Positions 19,512 to 31,859 of a stretch of DNA of 64,000 nucleotides are shown here, piece after piece (position 1 is the stretch's first letter; each line of letters begins with the position of its first letter). The notes under the pieces were generated by a model. The model saw nothing but the letters and a program-made list of their open reading frames with translations, had not been told where the DNA came from and did not search any database. Location of the stretch: positions 19,778,001 through 19,842,000 of the forward strand of contig JBHGNT010000012.1 in NCBI GenBank assembly GCA_043228905.1, read 5' to 3'. The stretch comes from Azolla caroliniana (Eukaryota > Polypodiophyta). The translations under genes were made by a program, and so were the position numbers.

Positions 19512-19974
19512 TAACAGTCACATCATGCATCGAAAGGATCATGACACTCACATTATGACTCGAAAGGATTTGAACCCACGACCTTGTTGTACACATGTCA
19601 AATCCTTAACCATTGTATTAATATTCTTATATGTATAGTCTCTAGAATATGAAATCTAATATCATAGGAATATTCTATATTACTCTACATTCTAGAATGA
19701 CCTAGAATATTCTAGAGTGTTCTATACCACTAGAACCTTCTAGAATACTCTAGAGATCTTCTAGATTACTCTACATTCTAGGATAACCTAGAATATTCTA
19801 GAGAGTTCTCTATTACTTATAAATAGGGATCTACCACCCATCCCAAACCTAAATTGGTTCAACGCCATTTTGTAGCCTACTCTTTGTAATCCATTTTACG
19901 CTTCAATATAATAATTCTCTTTCAATTATCTCTCTATCTCTTTTTCTCTCTCTTTCTCTCTCTCAGTCTTGACA
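19504..19974 (+). repeat. 3' LTR of gypsy F
   Basis: The LTR is 471 bp and indistinguishable by eye from the 5' LTR, and it carries the same TATA box and antisense tRNA-like segment (19614-19559). The downstream AACCC completes the target duplication. Confidence 0.97.
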
Positions 19975-21360
19975 AACCCCATCTTACGCAACTGATGCGT
20001 GATTTTTGAGTTCCAAGCACATGGGTCTTGCTTGAGGCTGTAAAGCGACTTCTTTCGTTGGCATATTGCCGACTTGTTGAGCTCCAACTAAAATCCGAGG
20101 GGTTGGAACATGTATACCTATTCTTCAAGATCTCCTTGAAGAAACACATTCTTCACGTCCATCTGGTGGAGATGCCACCCCCTTGCCGCTGTGATTTCCA
20201 GCAACACACCGACCATTGTCATCTTCGCTATTGGTGCGAAGATCTCGTCGTAGTCAATGTAGTGGGTCTGTGGATATCTTTGGCCACCAATCCGGTCTTG
20301 TATCGGTTGACGGAACCGTCGGCCTTGTATTTCACTTTGTATACCCACTTACATCCGATCAGTTTGTAGTGTCGGGGAAGGTCAACCAAGTCCCATGTGT
20401 AGTTGGCATCAAGTGGTCGTATTTCTTCCTCCATGGCTGATCACCACTTGGCATCCTGCGATGCTTTTCAGGCTCGCAGACTTCTGCCACTTTTTTCATG
20501 TACGCATAATGGTGCGTCGTGTACTCGTTATAACCATACGTGATCACTAGCCTCTTGTGGCAAGTCGATCGGCGTAGCTTTTCATTTGCCGATTTAATGG
20601 CCCTCTTGGCCGCATCTAACCTCAACCCTTGTGGTTCGTCTTCGCTTTGATTGGTGTCGGATTCTCCCAGATCCGATGCACACTTATCCATGTCATACTC
20701 AGACATCTTCATCTTCCCCTTTCCCTTGCGCATATATCGTCTACTCGATTGTTTGTGCGGGGCGATCGAGTCGTCACTACTCACCAGCTCTTCATTCGGT
20801 TGGTCTTCCCGACTCATCTCTTCATTCGGACTATTCAGTCAAAATGAAATTTGACTCTTTTCCAGAGTGCTGAAATCTTCTTCTGCTTCTCAAATCATCT
20901 CGGCTTCACTGGCCTCATCCTCAGTAATTGGGGGGTTGGAGTCGGAAAAGAATACCAGGACGCCGACTTGTCGAACACAACGTCTCAGCTTACTCGAACT
21001 TGTTTGGTCCGAGGGTTATAACACTTATACCCCTTCTATTCCAGTGAGTAGCCGACCAATATGCACTTTTCTGACTCGTGTCCAACTTCTTCCACTTCTC
21101 ACCTGGCACATGCAAATAGGCAATGCTACCGAATACCCTCAGGTGTTTCAAGTTCGGCTTTCGCCTAAAATACAACTCTCTGTCGACACGTTCTCTCCGA
21201 TATGATTCTTGATGTAGATCGTTGTCTGAACCACTTCGGCCCAATAAAACTTGGGCATGCTCTTCTCCTCCAACATTGCCCTTGCCGCTTCAACAATCGA
21301 CCGATTCTTCTGTTCGGCTATGCCGTTTTGCTCCGGCATATATCTGCAGTTAAATTCACG
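19975..21360 (-). pseudogene. Copia B integrase C-part, linker and RT start
   Basis: From 21360 downward: integrase MPEQNGIAEQKNRSIVEAAR, SMPKFYWAEVV, then RKPNLKHLRVFGSIAYLHVP. Next comes an acidic linker (MSREDQPNEELVSSDDSI), then the reverse transcriptase opening WDLVDLPRHYKLIGCKWVYK, DEIFAPIAKMT and HLHQMDVKNVFLQGDLEE. The frames shift several times (near 20230, 20350 and 20990). The sequence meets gypsy F at 19975, with the continuation at 14186. Confidence 0.85.
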
Positions 21361-22150
21361 TTGAATTCCTATCTACTATAGATAATAATTGAACTGGCTA
21401 GAAAAGTATTCCTTTCCACCATCCGACCATAGGCACTTGATCTTTCTTCATGTTTCCCTCTCCACTAAGCTTTTTAGGTTCCGGAAACAGTCGATGACTT
21501 CACTCTTCTTTTTGATGAGGTAGATCCAAGTTTGCCGGCTATAGTCGTCGATGAAGGAGACAAAGTATCGACCCCCGCTGAGGCTCACATTTTGTGTCGG
21601 TCCCCATACATCCGAATGTATCAAGTGGAGCTTGTTACAACTTTAATTACGCTCGTTGGGGAATGGAAGTCGGCATTGCTTCCCTGGCAGGCAGGCTTCA
21701 CAAATTTGGGCCTTCCAGCCACTGAATTTTGGCAAATTAAACATAACTTGTTTCATTTGCAATTCTTGAAGCCTTTGGTAGTTGATGTAGCCATCCGCTT
21801 ATGCCACAAGTCGATATCCAATTCGACTTTTTGTCCTTTGGCGAACAATTCGGTAACAACGTCATTTGTGTCGAGGATAAACATCCTCCTCTCCCGATAC
21901 CCTTGCACAATGATGTGGCCTTCCTCTTCGATGAAGCACCCAAGGTGGGCGAATCGGACCTGCATCCCTTGGTCAACGATCTATCCGACCGACACCAAGT
22001 TCTTCGTCATTGTCTGGAGTCGGGATGGGCAATACGTTCATAAGTCTCCTCTTTTGTCCAAGATGACTTAGGGGGACATCACCGATATGTTCGATTGGAT
22101 GCGAGGTGTCGTCACCGATTTCTACAACTCCCGATTGTTCCGGTTTCTCT
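21361..22150 (-). pseudogene. Copia B pre-integrase and integrase N-part
   Basis: The minus strand reads SHPIEHIGDVPLSHLGQ, VRFAHLGCFIEEEGHIIVQG and LFAKGQKVELDIDLWHKRM (the gag-pre-integrase motif), then degraded integrase core toward 21361. It is in two overlapping frames because of small indels. The small copia insertion at 22151 separates it from the protease end at 24114. Confidence 0.8.
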
Positions 22151-22615
22151 TGTTAATAATTAGGTAGTTAACTAAAGGTTAATTAGTAACTAATTATGTG
22201 AGTAGTTAATCACATATGTGATTAAGCAGCAGACGGTTATGTGATATGTGTGTGAGAAAGAGAGAGAGGAAGGTACACTTATGAAGAATAAGATAAATGG
22301 GGGATGATTAACAAGAGTGTAGCTAAAGACCTTTCTCTATATTAATAACGATCATCAAGTTACAAAAATACCCACAATGAGGTACATATAGATCTCATGT
22401 GCAAGGTGCACATGTGTGGGGAGAATATAGGTACAAAGATGTAAGTCCTATATTAAATGTACTTGGGAGTGGAGGATCTAGAATGTATCCCACTTAAGTA
22501 CAGAATCCTATTTAAGGCTTTATAGTCAACACTTCTAACTAGATTCTATCTAGGTAACTACTAAGTTACGTGGTTAACTAAATGTCTAAGCTTAGTTGAG
22601 CTTGATATCTCAGCA
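22151..22615 (-). repeat. 3' LTR of the small nested copia
   Basis: It is 465 bp, TGTTAATAATTAGG on + at the left and GATATCTCAGCA at the right. It is strongly similar to 23694-24113, with two extra stretches that the other LTR lacks (around 22341-22377 and 22478-22494). The divergence shows the insertion is not recent. Confidence 0.88.
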
Positions 22616-23693
22616 CGCCCCCTCAAGCTAAAGTATGAGGCGTCTGACATCCGACTTTTCTTTCAGTGTTGTCCGGCTTTCGATGTTTGCTTTTGTTCGG
22701 CTTTCAACGTCGGCATTTTCGGTTCCTCCCCCTCAAGCCTATGACGAAGGCATGTAGCGATAAATGGTCGAAGGCTAAGTGCTTGCATCTCGATATCCAT
22801 GGATGCTAACCATCGGGGGTCACAAACAGCTTCCATAAAGTTTTCGGTCTCTTGTTAGGTCGTGACCTTCATCGCGAAGGCATACTGATGGGCCATGTAC
22901 TCGTTGTAGCCGAGCTGAGTGACCGGGTTCTTCTCTCTAGATGAGCGTCAAAGTTATCTACTTGCCCATGTGAACGCCTTTTGTTCTTCGGGTGTTCGCA
23001 TAATGGGTACACCAAACTCACTATCTTGTGAGCCGACACATCTAAATCACTGTCGTTGGCGTGGTCGACTTCATATTCAGGCATCTTACCTTTGTCTTTG
23101 TCTAATTTTGGACTTGGGCACGACGTGCTTTGGTCTCATGAAGGCTCGTGTGGTCCACTTAGATCAGTAAAGGTTGGATTGTCCTTTGGTAAAGGAGTTT
23201 GCCAAATATCGTCATCCGAGTTGACGACCAAACGTTCCTCCGTCGGTTCGGATGGAGTCGAATCGGGTTCATACCATGATGCCGATTCGTCGAAAACTAT
23301 GTCCCGACTTATCCGACCTTAAACCCTAAACTGGTTTCTTTTTCAACTTGGGTCTTGAGCTTTTGAAAGTGGGAGAGCACTTCACTCTTCTTCTTCATCG
23401 GTAAGATCGATATAGCTCCAATACCCTTAACCGACTAGGTATTGGTTCATCTTGTACTCCCAAGATGAGAAATTACTCCGGTCTAGCTTTTTGTTAGGGA
23501 GCAAGCTGCCCATCTGTGTATTTATGTTGGTGTAGTGTCTTCCTTTTGGCTTTTCTTACCTCGGTTACGTACTCGTGTAACATAGTGGCACTATAGTAGT
23601 GGATAGCCGGATTTGTTGTCGGTGTGTCGAACACACAATCATTGTGAATCGGGTGGGCTTAGTAGGTCTGCCAAACCACACGCTCTGATACCA

Positions 23694-24113
23694 TGTTAAT
23701 AATTAGGTAATTAACTAAGGGTTAATTAGTAACTAATTATGTGAGTAGTTAATCACGTATGTGATTAAGCAATAGAAAGTTATGTGATATGTGTGTGTAT
23801 GTGTGTGAGAGGAAGAGAGAGATGAAGATACACTTATGAACAATAAGATAAATGGGGGATGATTAACAAGAGTGTAGCTAAAGACCTTTCCCACAATGAG
23901 GTATATATAGATCTCATGTGCAGGGGTGCACATGTGTGAGGAGAATATACGTACAAAGATGTAAGTCCTATATTAAATGTACTTGGGAGTGGAGGATCTA
24001 GAATCCTATTTAAGGCTTTATAGTCAACACTTCTAACTAGATTCTATCTAGGTAACTACTAAGTTACATGGTTAACTAAATGTCTAAGTTTAGTTGAGCT
24101 TGATATCTCAACA
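23694..24113 (-). repeat. 5' LTR of the small nested copia
   Basis: It is 420 bp, TGTTAATAATTAGG to GATATCTCAACA on the + strand, and the partner of 22151-22615. The tRNA-iMet-type primer site lies immediately beside it at 23682-23693. Confidence 0.88.
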
Positions 24114-24640
24114 TCTCCAAATATGAAAACCACTATTTGTGGCTCATCATATTATTCGCGCTCCAGAGTCGACATACCACACCTTGTTTAGTTTTTAGGT
24201 GCTCTTCTTCATCGAATTTGCCTTGTGCTTCATCACAAAGGTTGGGCCCTTTCCGGTTTTGGGTCCTTCCAACCCTTCGGCGTAATGCGAATGTTGCCGA
24301 TTCCCATGTTCCGCTTTCCTCAATTTGGATTTATCCGAATCAACCTTCTTTTTCCAGCATTTGCTCTCCTTGTGGCCTTTCCAAACACAATACCAGCATT
24401 CCATCTCGGCTTTCCCTTGCCGGTTTTCGGCACTGCCTTGACTCCCCTTGCTCGTGGAGGGTCCGGAACTGTCGTCGACATGTCGATTATGCCTTTGATT
24501 CTGTTCATTCAGTCGCCACCATTGTGTGCCGATCCACCTCATCCACCACGACCACAGGGCCGATCCGCCTCCATGTACAACATTCGACTGTCAGATTGCA
24601 TGCTCTTCGATGCACTTGTGTGGTTTTCTTCGACCATGAT
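24114..24640 (-). pseudogene. Copia B gag end and protease start
   Basis: Gag is recognised by the zinc knuckle CWYCVWKGHKESKCWKKK (about 24400-24350; the usual CX2CX4HX4C spacing is nearly kept). After a stop near 24195 the protease begins with VWYVDSGA, and then a frameshift follows. The sequence continues across the small copia into 22150. Coding similarity fades near 24633, where LINE sequence begins. Confidence 0.75.
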
Positions 24641-24644
24641 TATC

Positions 24645-25680
24645 GATAATCTCATTATTGTACATAATGAATGGCTTGTCTTGTTTTTGGCTATTCGCAA
24701 GCATTATCTTTGTTTTAGAGCTATTGAGACTTAATTTAGTATGCATGCAAAAATTTTCCAATGCCTTCATAATCTTTTGTGCATCTCCTAAAGTATTTGC
24801 AAAAAGCTCACATCATCCGCATATAGCAAAAGTATAATGACAACTTTCCCAATTACAACTTCTTCAACACCTTCTTCATTTACAAACTTGGCAACCATTT
24901 CTTCCAAATCATCAATGCATAGACCAAATATAGTTGGTGAGAGTGGGCATCCTTGCTTAATACTAATAATGCTTTTGAAAAAATCTGAAAGTTTATTGCT
25001 CATACACACACAACATATAAGCTTCTCATATATTTACTTGGCACCTCAATTTCTTCCATTTGCCTCCAAAGATGCCCATGAGGTACCATATCAAAAGCTT
25101 TCTTGAAGTCTACGAAGCAACAATATAAACATTTACCTCCAAGGCGACTTTCCTCCATGAATACTTGAAGGGTGACAAGGTGATCAATGGTGTTATGGTG
25201 TTTTTGAAAACCAGCTTGTCTACAAAATCTCACCATTTTTTTCAGCCCATGCACTTATCTTTGATTCCATTATACATCCAAATAGTTTTGCCATTAGCAA
25301 TCCAACCATGATGGTTCGATAGTTGTTTACATTATTACATCTCCACCTTAATGTAAAGGTTTGATCCAATTTGTAGTCTAATCATACAACATACCATATT
25401 GCAATGCATGATTAAACATATCATTTATCCATGCATGTGATTCCTTTCCTATCCATTTGAGCATTTTCGCCTCTATACATTGAAGATCGCTTGCCTTTCG
25501 AGAGGCCAAATTCTTAAGTCCTATGCATATATCTTCAATTGTAAAGAAAGGAGACATATCTGAATTAGAACCATACCACATCATCTTTCCAGCAAGAGAT
25601 AGTTCATATAGATTCTTACAACGCATAGACAAGTCAAGAAACTTGGCGCATAATCCTTCACCTCCTAACATTGGCCTTCC
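24645..25680 (-). pseudogene. LINE (non-LTR) reverse transcriptase relic
   Basis: The minus strand reads IGLKNLASRKASDLQCIEAKML (upstream of RT), CCFVDFKKAFDMVPHGHLW, SIKQGCPLSPTIFGLCIDDLEEM, the active site LLYADDV, then ALENFCMHTKLSLNSSKTKIM. These are the ordered blocks of a non-LTR reverse transcriptase. Stops and shifts separate the pieces. No poly-A tail or target duplication is clear. It adjoins truncated copia B gag at about 24640. Confidence 0.85.
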
Positions 25681-28640
25681 AACATCGCCTAGGTTTGTGT
25701 CACCTCCTTGGTTTGTGAAATCTCATTTGTTCGCTTCGTCTCTTTTGTTTGCGTCGTCTCCTTCGTTTGCACGGTCCATGGTCTTTGGTTACTAATTGTA
25801 TGAAGGGGTGATTCACACAAGGAAGTTGAAAGATGTCTAAAGAATCTTCTCACACAACATCACGTCTTCCCTGGTCAAGGAACCCCATGGTCCTACCTGA
25901 GTAGCACACGCATTTATGTGACACTTGACCCGACCTAACAAACATAATAGTTAGGAAGTCCCTCCACTCAACCATCCCCTCATAACCTAATGTGTCACAA
26001 TTAGCTACCACAACCAATCCACTGTACCAAACCTCCAGAAGTAGTTCCTTGTAGGTGGTTCAATGTTGCAGACTTTTACTGTCATGACTTCGTGGATCAG
26101 TTCCAATTGTCCCATGGTCTACAATGAGAACTAGAATAGCTCGAACAAGGAGATAGGTGGGGAAACCAACTAAAAGATTAATCCCCTACCCCTATCCCAT
26201 AGGAGTGCAATCTTTGTTACCTCTCCCTCCTCGCCTTGTTGTAATCATATTATCCAGAAGGTGCGCAACTGAATACCAAGTTGATGACCTCCTCCATCAA
26301 TTCTACAACAATAAAATGATGACACATGGTTTGCTTCCAACCCCATCAATACTCAAGAATGGTATCTGTTACGGGCATGACCATATAATATCACATGTAT
26401 AGAATACGACGGTACATTCTCACCTATAGAATACTATGGTATATTCTCACCACAGGATATTATATGGTCATGCCCATAACAGTATCATGTAGTCATGAAC
26501 CCATTAATTGAGTGGCCCGACTCTCAACCATTGAAGCAACATTCCTTTAAATTTAAAGACTAACAATTTCGGTAGTGGTTTGTGATGCACCCTCCGCAAA
26601 TCCACACCCACCCTACTTTTTTACCTCTACCTCAACATTGGCATTGGCCAAAATACCTTCCTACACAGTACACAGGAAAGGTTCCCCACACTTCATTTCA
26701 ATTGGTCATTATTTCTTTCCCTGCACAAACACCAACCCTTAGAAGCAAGAATGCTTCTAGTGATGACACGCTTCATCAACACATATCTTGAGATCATGAA
26801 CCTCAACATCCAAGTGGAAATCACATTTTGCAACTTCTAAGGATCCTTCTAGATTCACCCCTTTTCAATGCACCCTAGGTTCGTCATTACAACCATCCAG
26901 AATGGGGGCTCATGTTCAACCTCAATAAAGGACCAACTTACCCCATCTAGTTGTCCTATGGATGCATATCAATATCTTTCCTACCACCTACAAATAGGAT
27001 ATTTTGAAATTGTGATCTACGAGTGATTCACACCCGCATATAGTAGTTTAGACAAGTATCCACCATCACACTTCACTAGATATGTCAGCAATTTCAAGGA
27101 GTTCTTCACAACCACCTCCCAAATACAAGATGTCCAACTTCCCCTCTCAACATGCAATGCCTCCACCTCCCACGTTGCCTCGGAAACTTCGAGCCAAATG
27201 GTCATCTAGTGTGAAAGGAGCCCAACCTCAATATAAAAATTATAAAGTCACTAAAAGGTGACTTTGCAATTTTGCTTCCCCTTTGGGTCTCTCCTTTCAT
27301 ATAGTTCAAGTACTAGCACTCTAAACTCTTTCCTCTCTATATTTCACTTGAGCCAAAGATCGATTAAGATTAAGAGCTAATTAGGTAAACCCTAATCATT
27401 CTACCAATTTTATGTGAGAAGTGGCTTTTATTGTATTTGGAGATCTTTTTATGTGTATGTATATATCTAAGTGCCAATCTTCTATTAAGAGAGACCCAAG
27501 GCTGATTGACAACCATTCATGTGTAGTTCACTACTAATAGGGTAAACACCGGTAGAACTTTGTCAGTTCATAGACATGTACACAAAAAGTAGGCTCAGTA
27601 TTGCCCCCCCACTTGACATGGAAGAGGGGGGGGGGGGGGGGTTGAGGTTTATCCACTCTAGTGGAACCCACAAATATAAAAAGAATAAACATAAAGTAGG
27701 AGAATATTTGTGCAATCTTAGTAGCCTTGATATTCCATGATAAATTGATAGGGTCACTAAAAATTAGAAAAACAAAGAGAATGAGAAATAAAAAAACAAG
27801 TTGAGAGATAGAGAAACAAAAGGACAAAGAGAGACAAAGAGTTATAGAAGAAACTAGAGATGGTCTTCATGTTGACCCACTCTAAAGACCTAATTGTTAT
27901 CCTATCCTAAAGAGTTTTGTGATTCTCTTCACCATCGATCTCAGGCACTGATCATGCTCTTTGGTAAATCTTCCTAGTTCATTTTTTGTACTATAGGGTG
28001 TAGTAGGTGTGGGTAGAAGTAGCACAATATGTTGTGGGTGAGATCGAGGGTGGTTTGATACTAACATAATCTTAGGGAGATGTGCTCTACAAACCCATCG
28101 TTCCTGGTCATTTTTCTTCGACATATGACACGATAATTTGTTTTTACTTGATACCAAGTTTAACATAAACGTGATGATTCTGAGATTCCACCATGATAGT
28201 GATGAAGTATCCAACTCTGGCATTGCTATTCAATTTGTAAGAATGGTATACCCCTAGATGTCATATGGGTTTTTGATTTTGCATTCCCATATTAATCAAT
28301 CAAGCTTAATGGGAAAAGAAAACAATTTGATTTTGTTGTGTTTGCGTCAAAATTGGTCATTTGACACCCTTTCTCCCAACATCCAGTTCAAAATCCCACA
28401 CCTTGGAAATAACTTTAGTGAGGAGAGTATGTTCACACGATTCTTCCATGAGGCATGTCAAGTGTTAGAAATATTGAGAATCGACTAGATATGAATATAG
28501 AGTTACAATCACAAAGATGTATTTCTATCAATACAAACTTTCTATTCCATATGAGAGTAGCTCACAATGTTGTGCTCACACTTAAGAGCTTAGATGGGAA
28601 TTGGACTAGTCGACTATAGAGTTAGTTGACAAAAGTAATA
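25681..28640. other. Spacer without a recognised gene
   Basis: Only short unassigned frames occur. A stretch at 25867-25920 resembles 43822-43880 (GTCTTCC..GGTC, CCC..TGGTCCT, AGTAGCACACGCAT), so it may be an LTR fragment of the copia C type. A 117-bp MITE lies at 26366-26482 and a G-run of 16 at 27626-27641. Confidence 0.5.
26366..26482. mobile_element. 117-bp MITE-like inverted-repeat element
   Basis: Inverted ends of 27 nt with one mismatch lie at 26366-26392 and 26456-26482 (CTGTTAYGGGCATGACC.. and its complement). TAT flanks both sides and may be a 3-bp target duplication of PIF/Harbinger type. The 63-bp interior is non-coding. Confidence 0.65.
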
Positions 28641-28649
28641 GTCACAAAA

Positions 28650-31000
28650 ATTATGCAAGAGAAACAAAGTGGATACTTATCATAGATTCAATAGGCATCT
28701 GACTCTTCATTCTATCTTGACAAAGATACACTTCTTTCTTTTAGCATTCAATTTCTTCCTGTTGATATCTAGAACATGTGCATAACACGTACACTCGAAT
28801 GTCCTCAAGTGAAGTACTAAAGGTTTCTTGCCCAAATACCCTTATGGTGTCTTCCCTTGAAGTTCCTTCATGAAAGTCCAATTAAGGATGGATGTAAACT
28901 ATTGTGTTTATTGCCACAACATCCTAGAATGCCATGCAATGCTTCTGTCTTCAACATGCACCTAGCTAGCCATCTTGATGATCATCTAATTCCTACTATT
29001 GAGCAACACCATTATATTGTGGGGTGTAGATGGTTGTTAATTGGCACTTAATGCATGCTCATTGTTGTACTCACAAAATTCTACTAATAAGAAATTTTCC
29101 TTCAATCAAAGTGTAACTTCTTCACCAACTTTGATCCGAGCTTCCGTTCAACAAACTTATGTCATATTTTGAAGTCGCTAAAATCTTTGGCCTTCTTCCG
29201 AAGGAAGTTAACATACCTCTTTCTATAAAAGTTGTTAACTACTAGTATATAGTAGAGAGGCCAACCTTTCGTAGGAGTTCCCATTTCTTTGGAGAGATCA
29301 AGATGTATCAACTTTAGAGAAGACTTTGTCTAATTTCAACTCTCTTTTGGAATTCCAACATTTGATGGTTGCTCATCCTACAATACCATGTTGGATAGGG
29401 TCATGAACCCTGCAATACCATGTTGGATAGGGTCATTTGATGGTTGCTCACACATGACTTATGTTGGATAGGGTCATGAACCCTACAATACCATGGCAAT
29501 ATTGAGATGCCCAAATCTCTCATGCCATGGCTTCATGTTAGTACATGTATTGGTAGAGATTGTAAATGCACTTAGCCCATAAAGATTGACCCCTTGTCCT
29601 ACGACCTTGTCAACAATTTATTATTTATGCACTCCGCTTCTTGAATAAAACATGAAGACCCTTCAATCAATGCATAAATGGACATTAGATTCTTCTTCGG
29701 ATCCAACACTTACAACACTTGAGATATATGCTTTGTCTCAATGGTTTTTTCTTTCAAGGAGATGGTTCCAATTCTCTAGCTAAACATCAAGCATTGTTCG
29801 TGACCACAAAATTCATGTGCTCTTGTAGAGGTTTCCAAGAGTTATTACAAGTCACGATTATTTGTCATATGTCAGGATGGTCCACTATTGAGAATCCACA
29901 AGTTGTCAACAACTTGTGTCAACTGAAGAGCTCATGCACAAGATTATTGGCCGATCGAGGCTTTCTCCAAGAAGCCAATGTAAACTACAAATTGAACTCA
30001 ACCACAACATTGTTGGCCGACTTAGGCTTTCTCCAAGAAGTCAAGCTCACCCACAAATTGAGCTCATCCACAACATTATTGATCGGTTCATGCTTTCTCC
30101 AGGAAATCTTACTACACCCATTCTTCTCATCATCCATCTTCCTCTAGCAATCCTTGATAGTGTGACCTTTGTTGTCATTGTAGAAACACTATTGAAATAT
30201 CCTCTTTGCACTATTAGAATTGGATGCCCCCGTACCGAGCACCCTTACTCCCAGTAACTAATGTTGAATCTTCCCTTCTCTTGCCTTTAACCAAAGCTCC
30301 TCTTCAAACAACATTGCACTCAATTCATCAAAATTTAAAAGAGTGGCTCTAACCTAAATGTTCCATGGTATCATAATGTAATCATACTCGAAAGTAAGTA
30401 CTCATATGCAACAATGAGCTATACCCTCTAGAGAGACAACTACACCAACAACAACCACCTCTTAAAGATCCTTAATCCGTTTCCAAAGGATTCCACTTTT
30501 TCTCCATCAACAAGATTCTTTGTTATTATAGAAACACTATTGGAATATCCTCTTTGCACTTGTGACCCTTGTTGTCATTGTAGAAACACTATTTGAATAT
30601 CCTCTTTACACTATTAAAATTGGATGCCCCAGTACCGAGCACCTTTACTCCTAGTAAGAAATGTTGAAGTTTCCCTTCTCTTGCCTTTAGCCAAATCTCC
30701 TCTTTGAATAACATTGCACTCGATTCATCAAAATTTAAAAGAGTGGGTCTAACCTAAGTGTTCAATGCTATCATAATGTGATAGTACTTGGAAGTAAGGA
30801 CTCATATGCAACAATGCACCATATCATCTAGAGAGACCACTACACCAACAAACACCACGTCTTCAAGATCCTTAATCCTTTTTACAAAGGATTCCACTTT
30901 TTCTCCATCAACAAGATTCTTTGCAACAAGCTAATTTTCCAAGTTTTGTATCATTGTATCAGTGATGGTACCACCATGAGACAACGCAAGTCGCATGTGG
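28650..31000 (-). pseudogene. Heavily decayed copia element, gag and integrase remnants
   Basis: The minus strand at about 30935-30560 resembles copia gag (EKKVESFVKRIKDLEDVV, LNFDESSAMLFKEEIWLKAR). At about 29330-29130 it resembles an integrase start (LDLSKEMGTPTKGWPLYYIL, YVNFLRKKAKDFSDFKI), followed by HKFVERKLGSK. Numerous stops and indels mark an ancient copy. The gag part is duplicated in tandem (30161-30560 and 30562-30935, offset about 401 bp). No LTRs were found. Confidence 0.7.
29925..30115. repeat. Tandem repeat, about 66-bp unit, three copies
   Basis: GGCTTTCTCCAAGAAG recurs at about 29958, 30024 and, in changed form, 30090, inside units that share GAGCTCA.CCACAA and TTGGCCGA. 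It lies within the decayed copia. Confidence 0.8.
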
Positions 31001-31859
31001 GTACTACACATTGATGACACACATTCCAAGTCGCAATGTTTGCTTGGCTCTAGCATGTGGTAACATAAATAGGTATTAAAACTTAATCATAACACAAGTA
31101 GGAAAACCGTTGTCAATAATGGGGATAAACCATTGATTACATACTTAATTACAATCTACAATATTTAAATATTGTATTTCTTTCTTGGCATCCGATTCAT
31201 GTTTGACTCAATTTTCACCTTGCAATTAACGATTTTTAACTAGCTTTACTTTGGGATTTCTTCTAATTTAGTATCCACATTGGTTGGAATGGTGACTTCT
31301 ATTCGGATAATTTTGCTTCTATTCTTTAATAAGACCATTTCAATGATGTAATTGATGCATTTGAAGAATTAGCTTAACAACTCCAAAATGTGATTCAAAG
31401 AAATACATCATTGTTCATAGACATTCAAGGTTTGAGACTATATTTGGGTTCTCACTGAGAGACAAAGGCTATATGTAGTAATAGAAACGTGGGCAAATTA
31501 TAACATGAAACCACATTAGTTGTGAATGACTAAGCTAACCTTGTGCATTTTGAATCTAACACACTTAACACATTAACAACATTAACACAAACAATTAGAC
31601 AATAGTTGAGCCTTATTTCCATGAAACTATTATTAATAATGAAATAGACTAAAGAGCACAATGTTATTAAGCTAGTTTCTTTACTAAATCAAGAATTTGT
31701 CTCTCTTATTCATATTTTTTATGGTTCTAAATGAAAGGAAGCCTTTTGAAATAAAAAATACAAAGGTTCTATAATCACATGGTTTCCAATAACTAAGGGT
31801 GCTTTCCCACACTTATGGTTACTTCTTATTATCCTAATAATACGTGGAATGTTAACTCA

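Larger units (their letters stand above)
14187..19974 (+). mobile_element. Gypsy chromovirus copy F, complete and young
   Basis: The element is 5,788 bp. Both LTRs are 471 bp and identical by eye, and the 5-bp target duplication AACCC is perfect (14182-14186 and 19975-19979). Gag and pol are uninterrupted and all expected domains are present, including a C-terminal chromodomain. It sits in the reverse transcriptase of copia B in the opposite orientation. All this indicates a very recent, probably autonomous insertion. Special points are the self-primer, the -1 frameshift site and the antisense tRNA-like module in the LTR, described in their own entries. Confidence 0.97.
22151..24113 (-). mobile_element. 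Small internally deleted copia nested in copia B
   Basis: It has LTRs at both ends, and target copies TCTCT (22146-22150) and TCTCC (24114-24118), a 5-bp duplication with one change. On the minus strand the primer site TGGTATCAGAGC (23693-23682), a tRNA-iMet type, follows the 5' LTR, and the purine-rich GAGGGGGCG precedes the 3' LTR. The about 1,070-bp interior keeps only degraded sequence of the integrase-RT linker (DESASWYEPDSTPSEPTEE, DQSTSCPSPKLDKDKGKMPE), homologous to copia C at 47700-47500. Gag, protease, most of integrase and RT are gone, so it could move only with help from another element. Confidence 0.85.
12476..24640 (-). mobile_element. Copia B, minus strand, carrying two nested retroelements
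   Basis: Reading from 24640 down it has gag with a zinc knuckle, protease/pre-integrase, integrase, linker, reverse transcriptase, RNase H and a 3' LTR. The reverse transcriptase is split by gypsy F (14187-19974), and the protease region by a small copia (22151-24113). Its 3' LTR lies in gypsy D. Its 5' end is missing where LINE sequence begins near 24645. Several stops and frameshifts show it is inactive. Both nested elements are younger than copia B. Confidence 0.85.
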
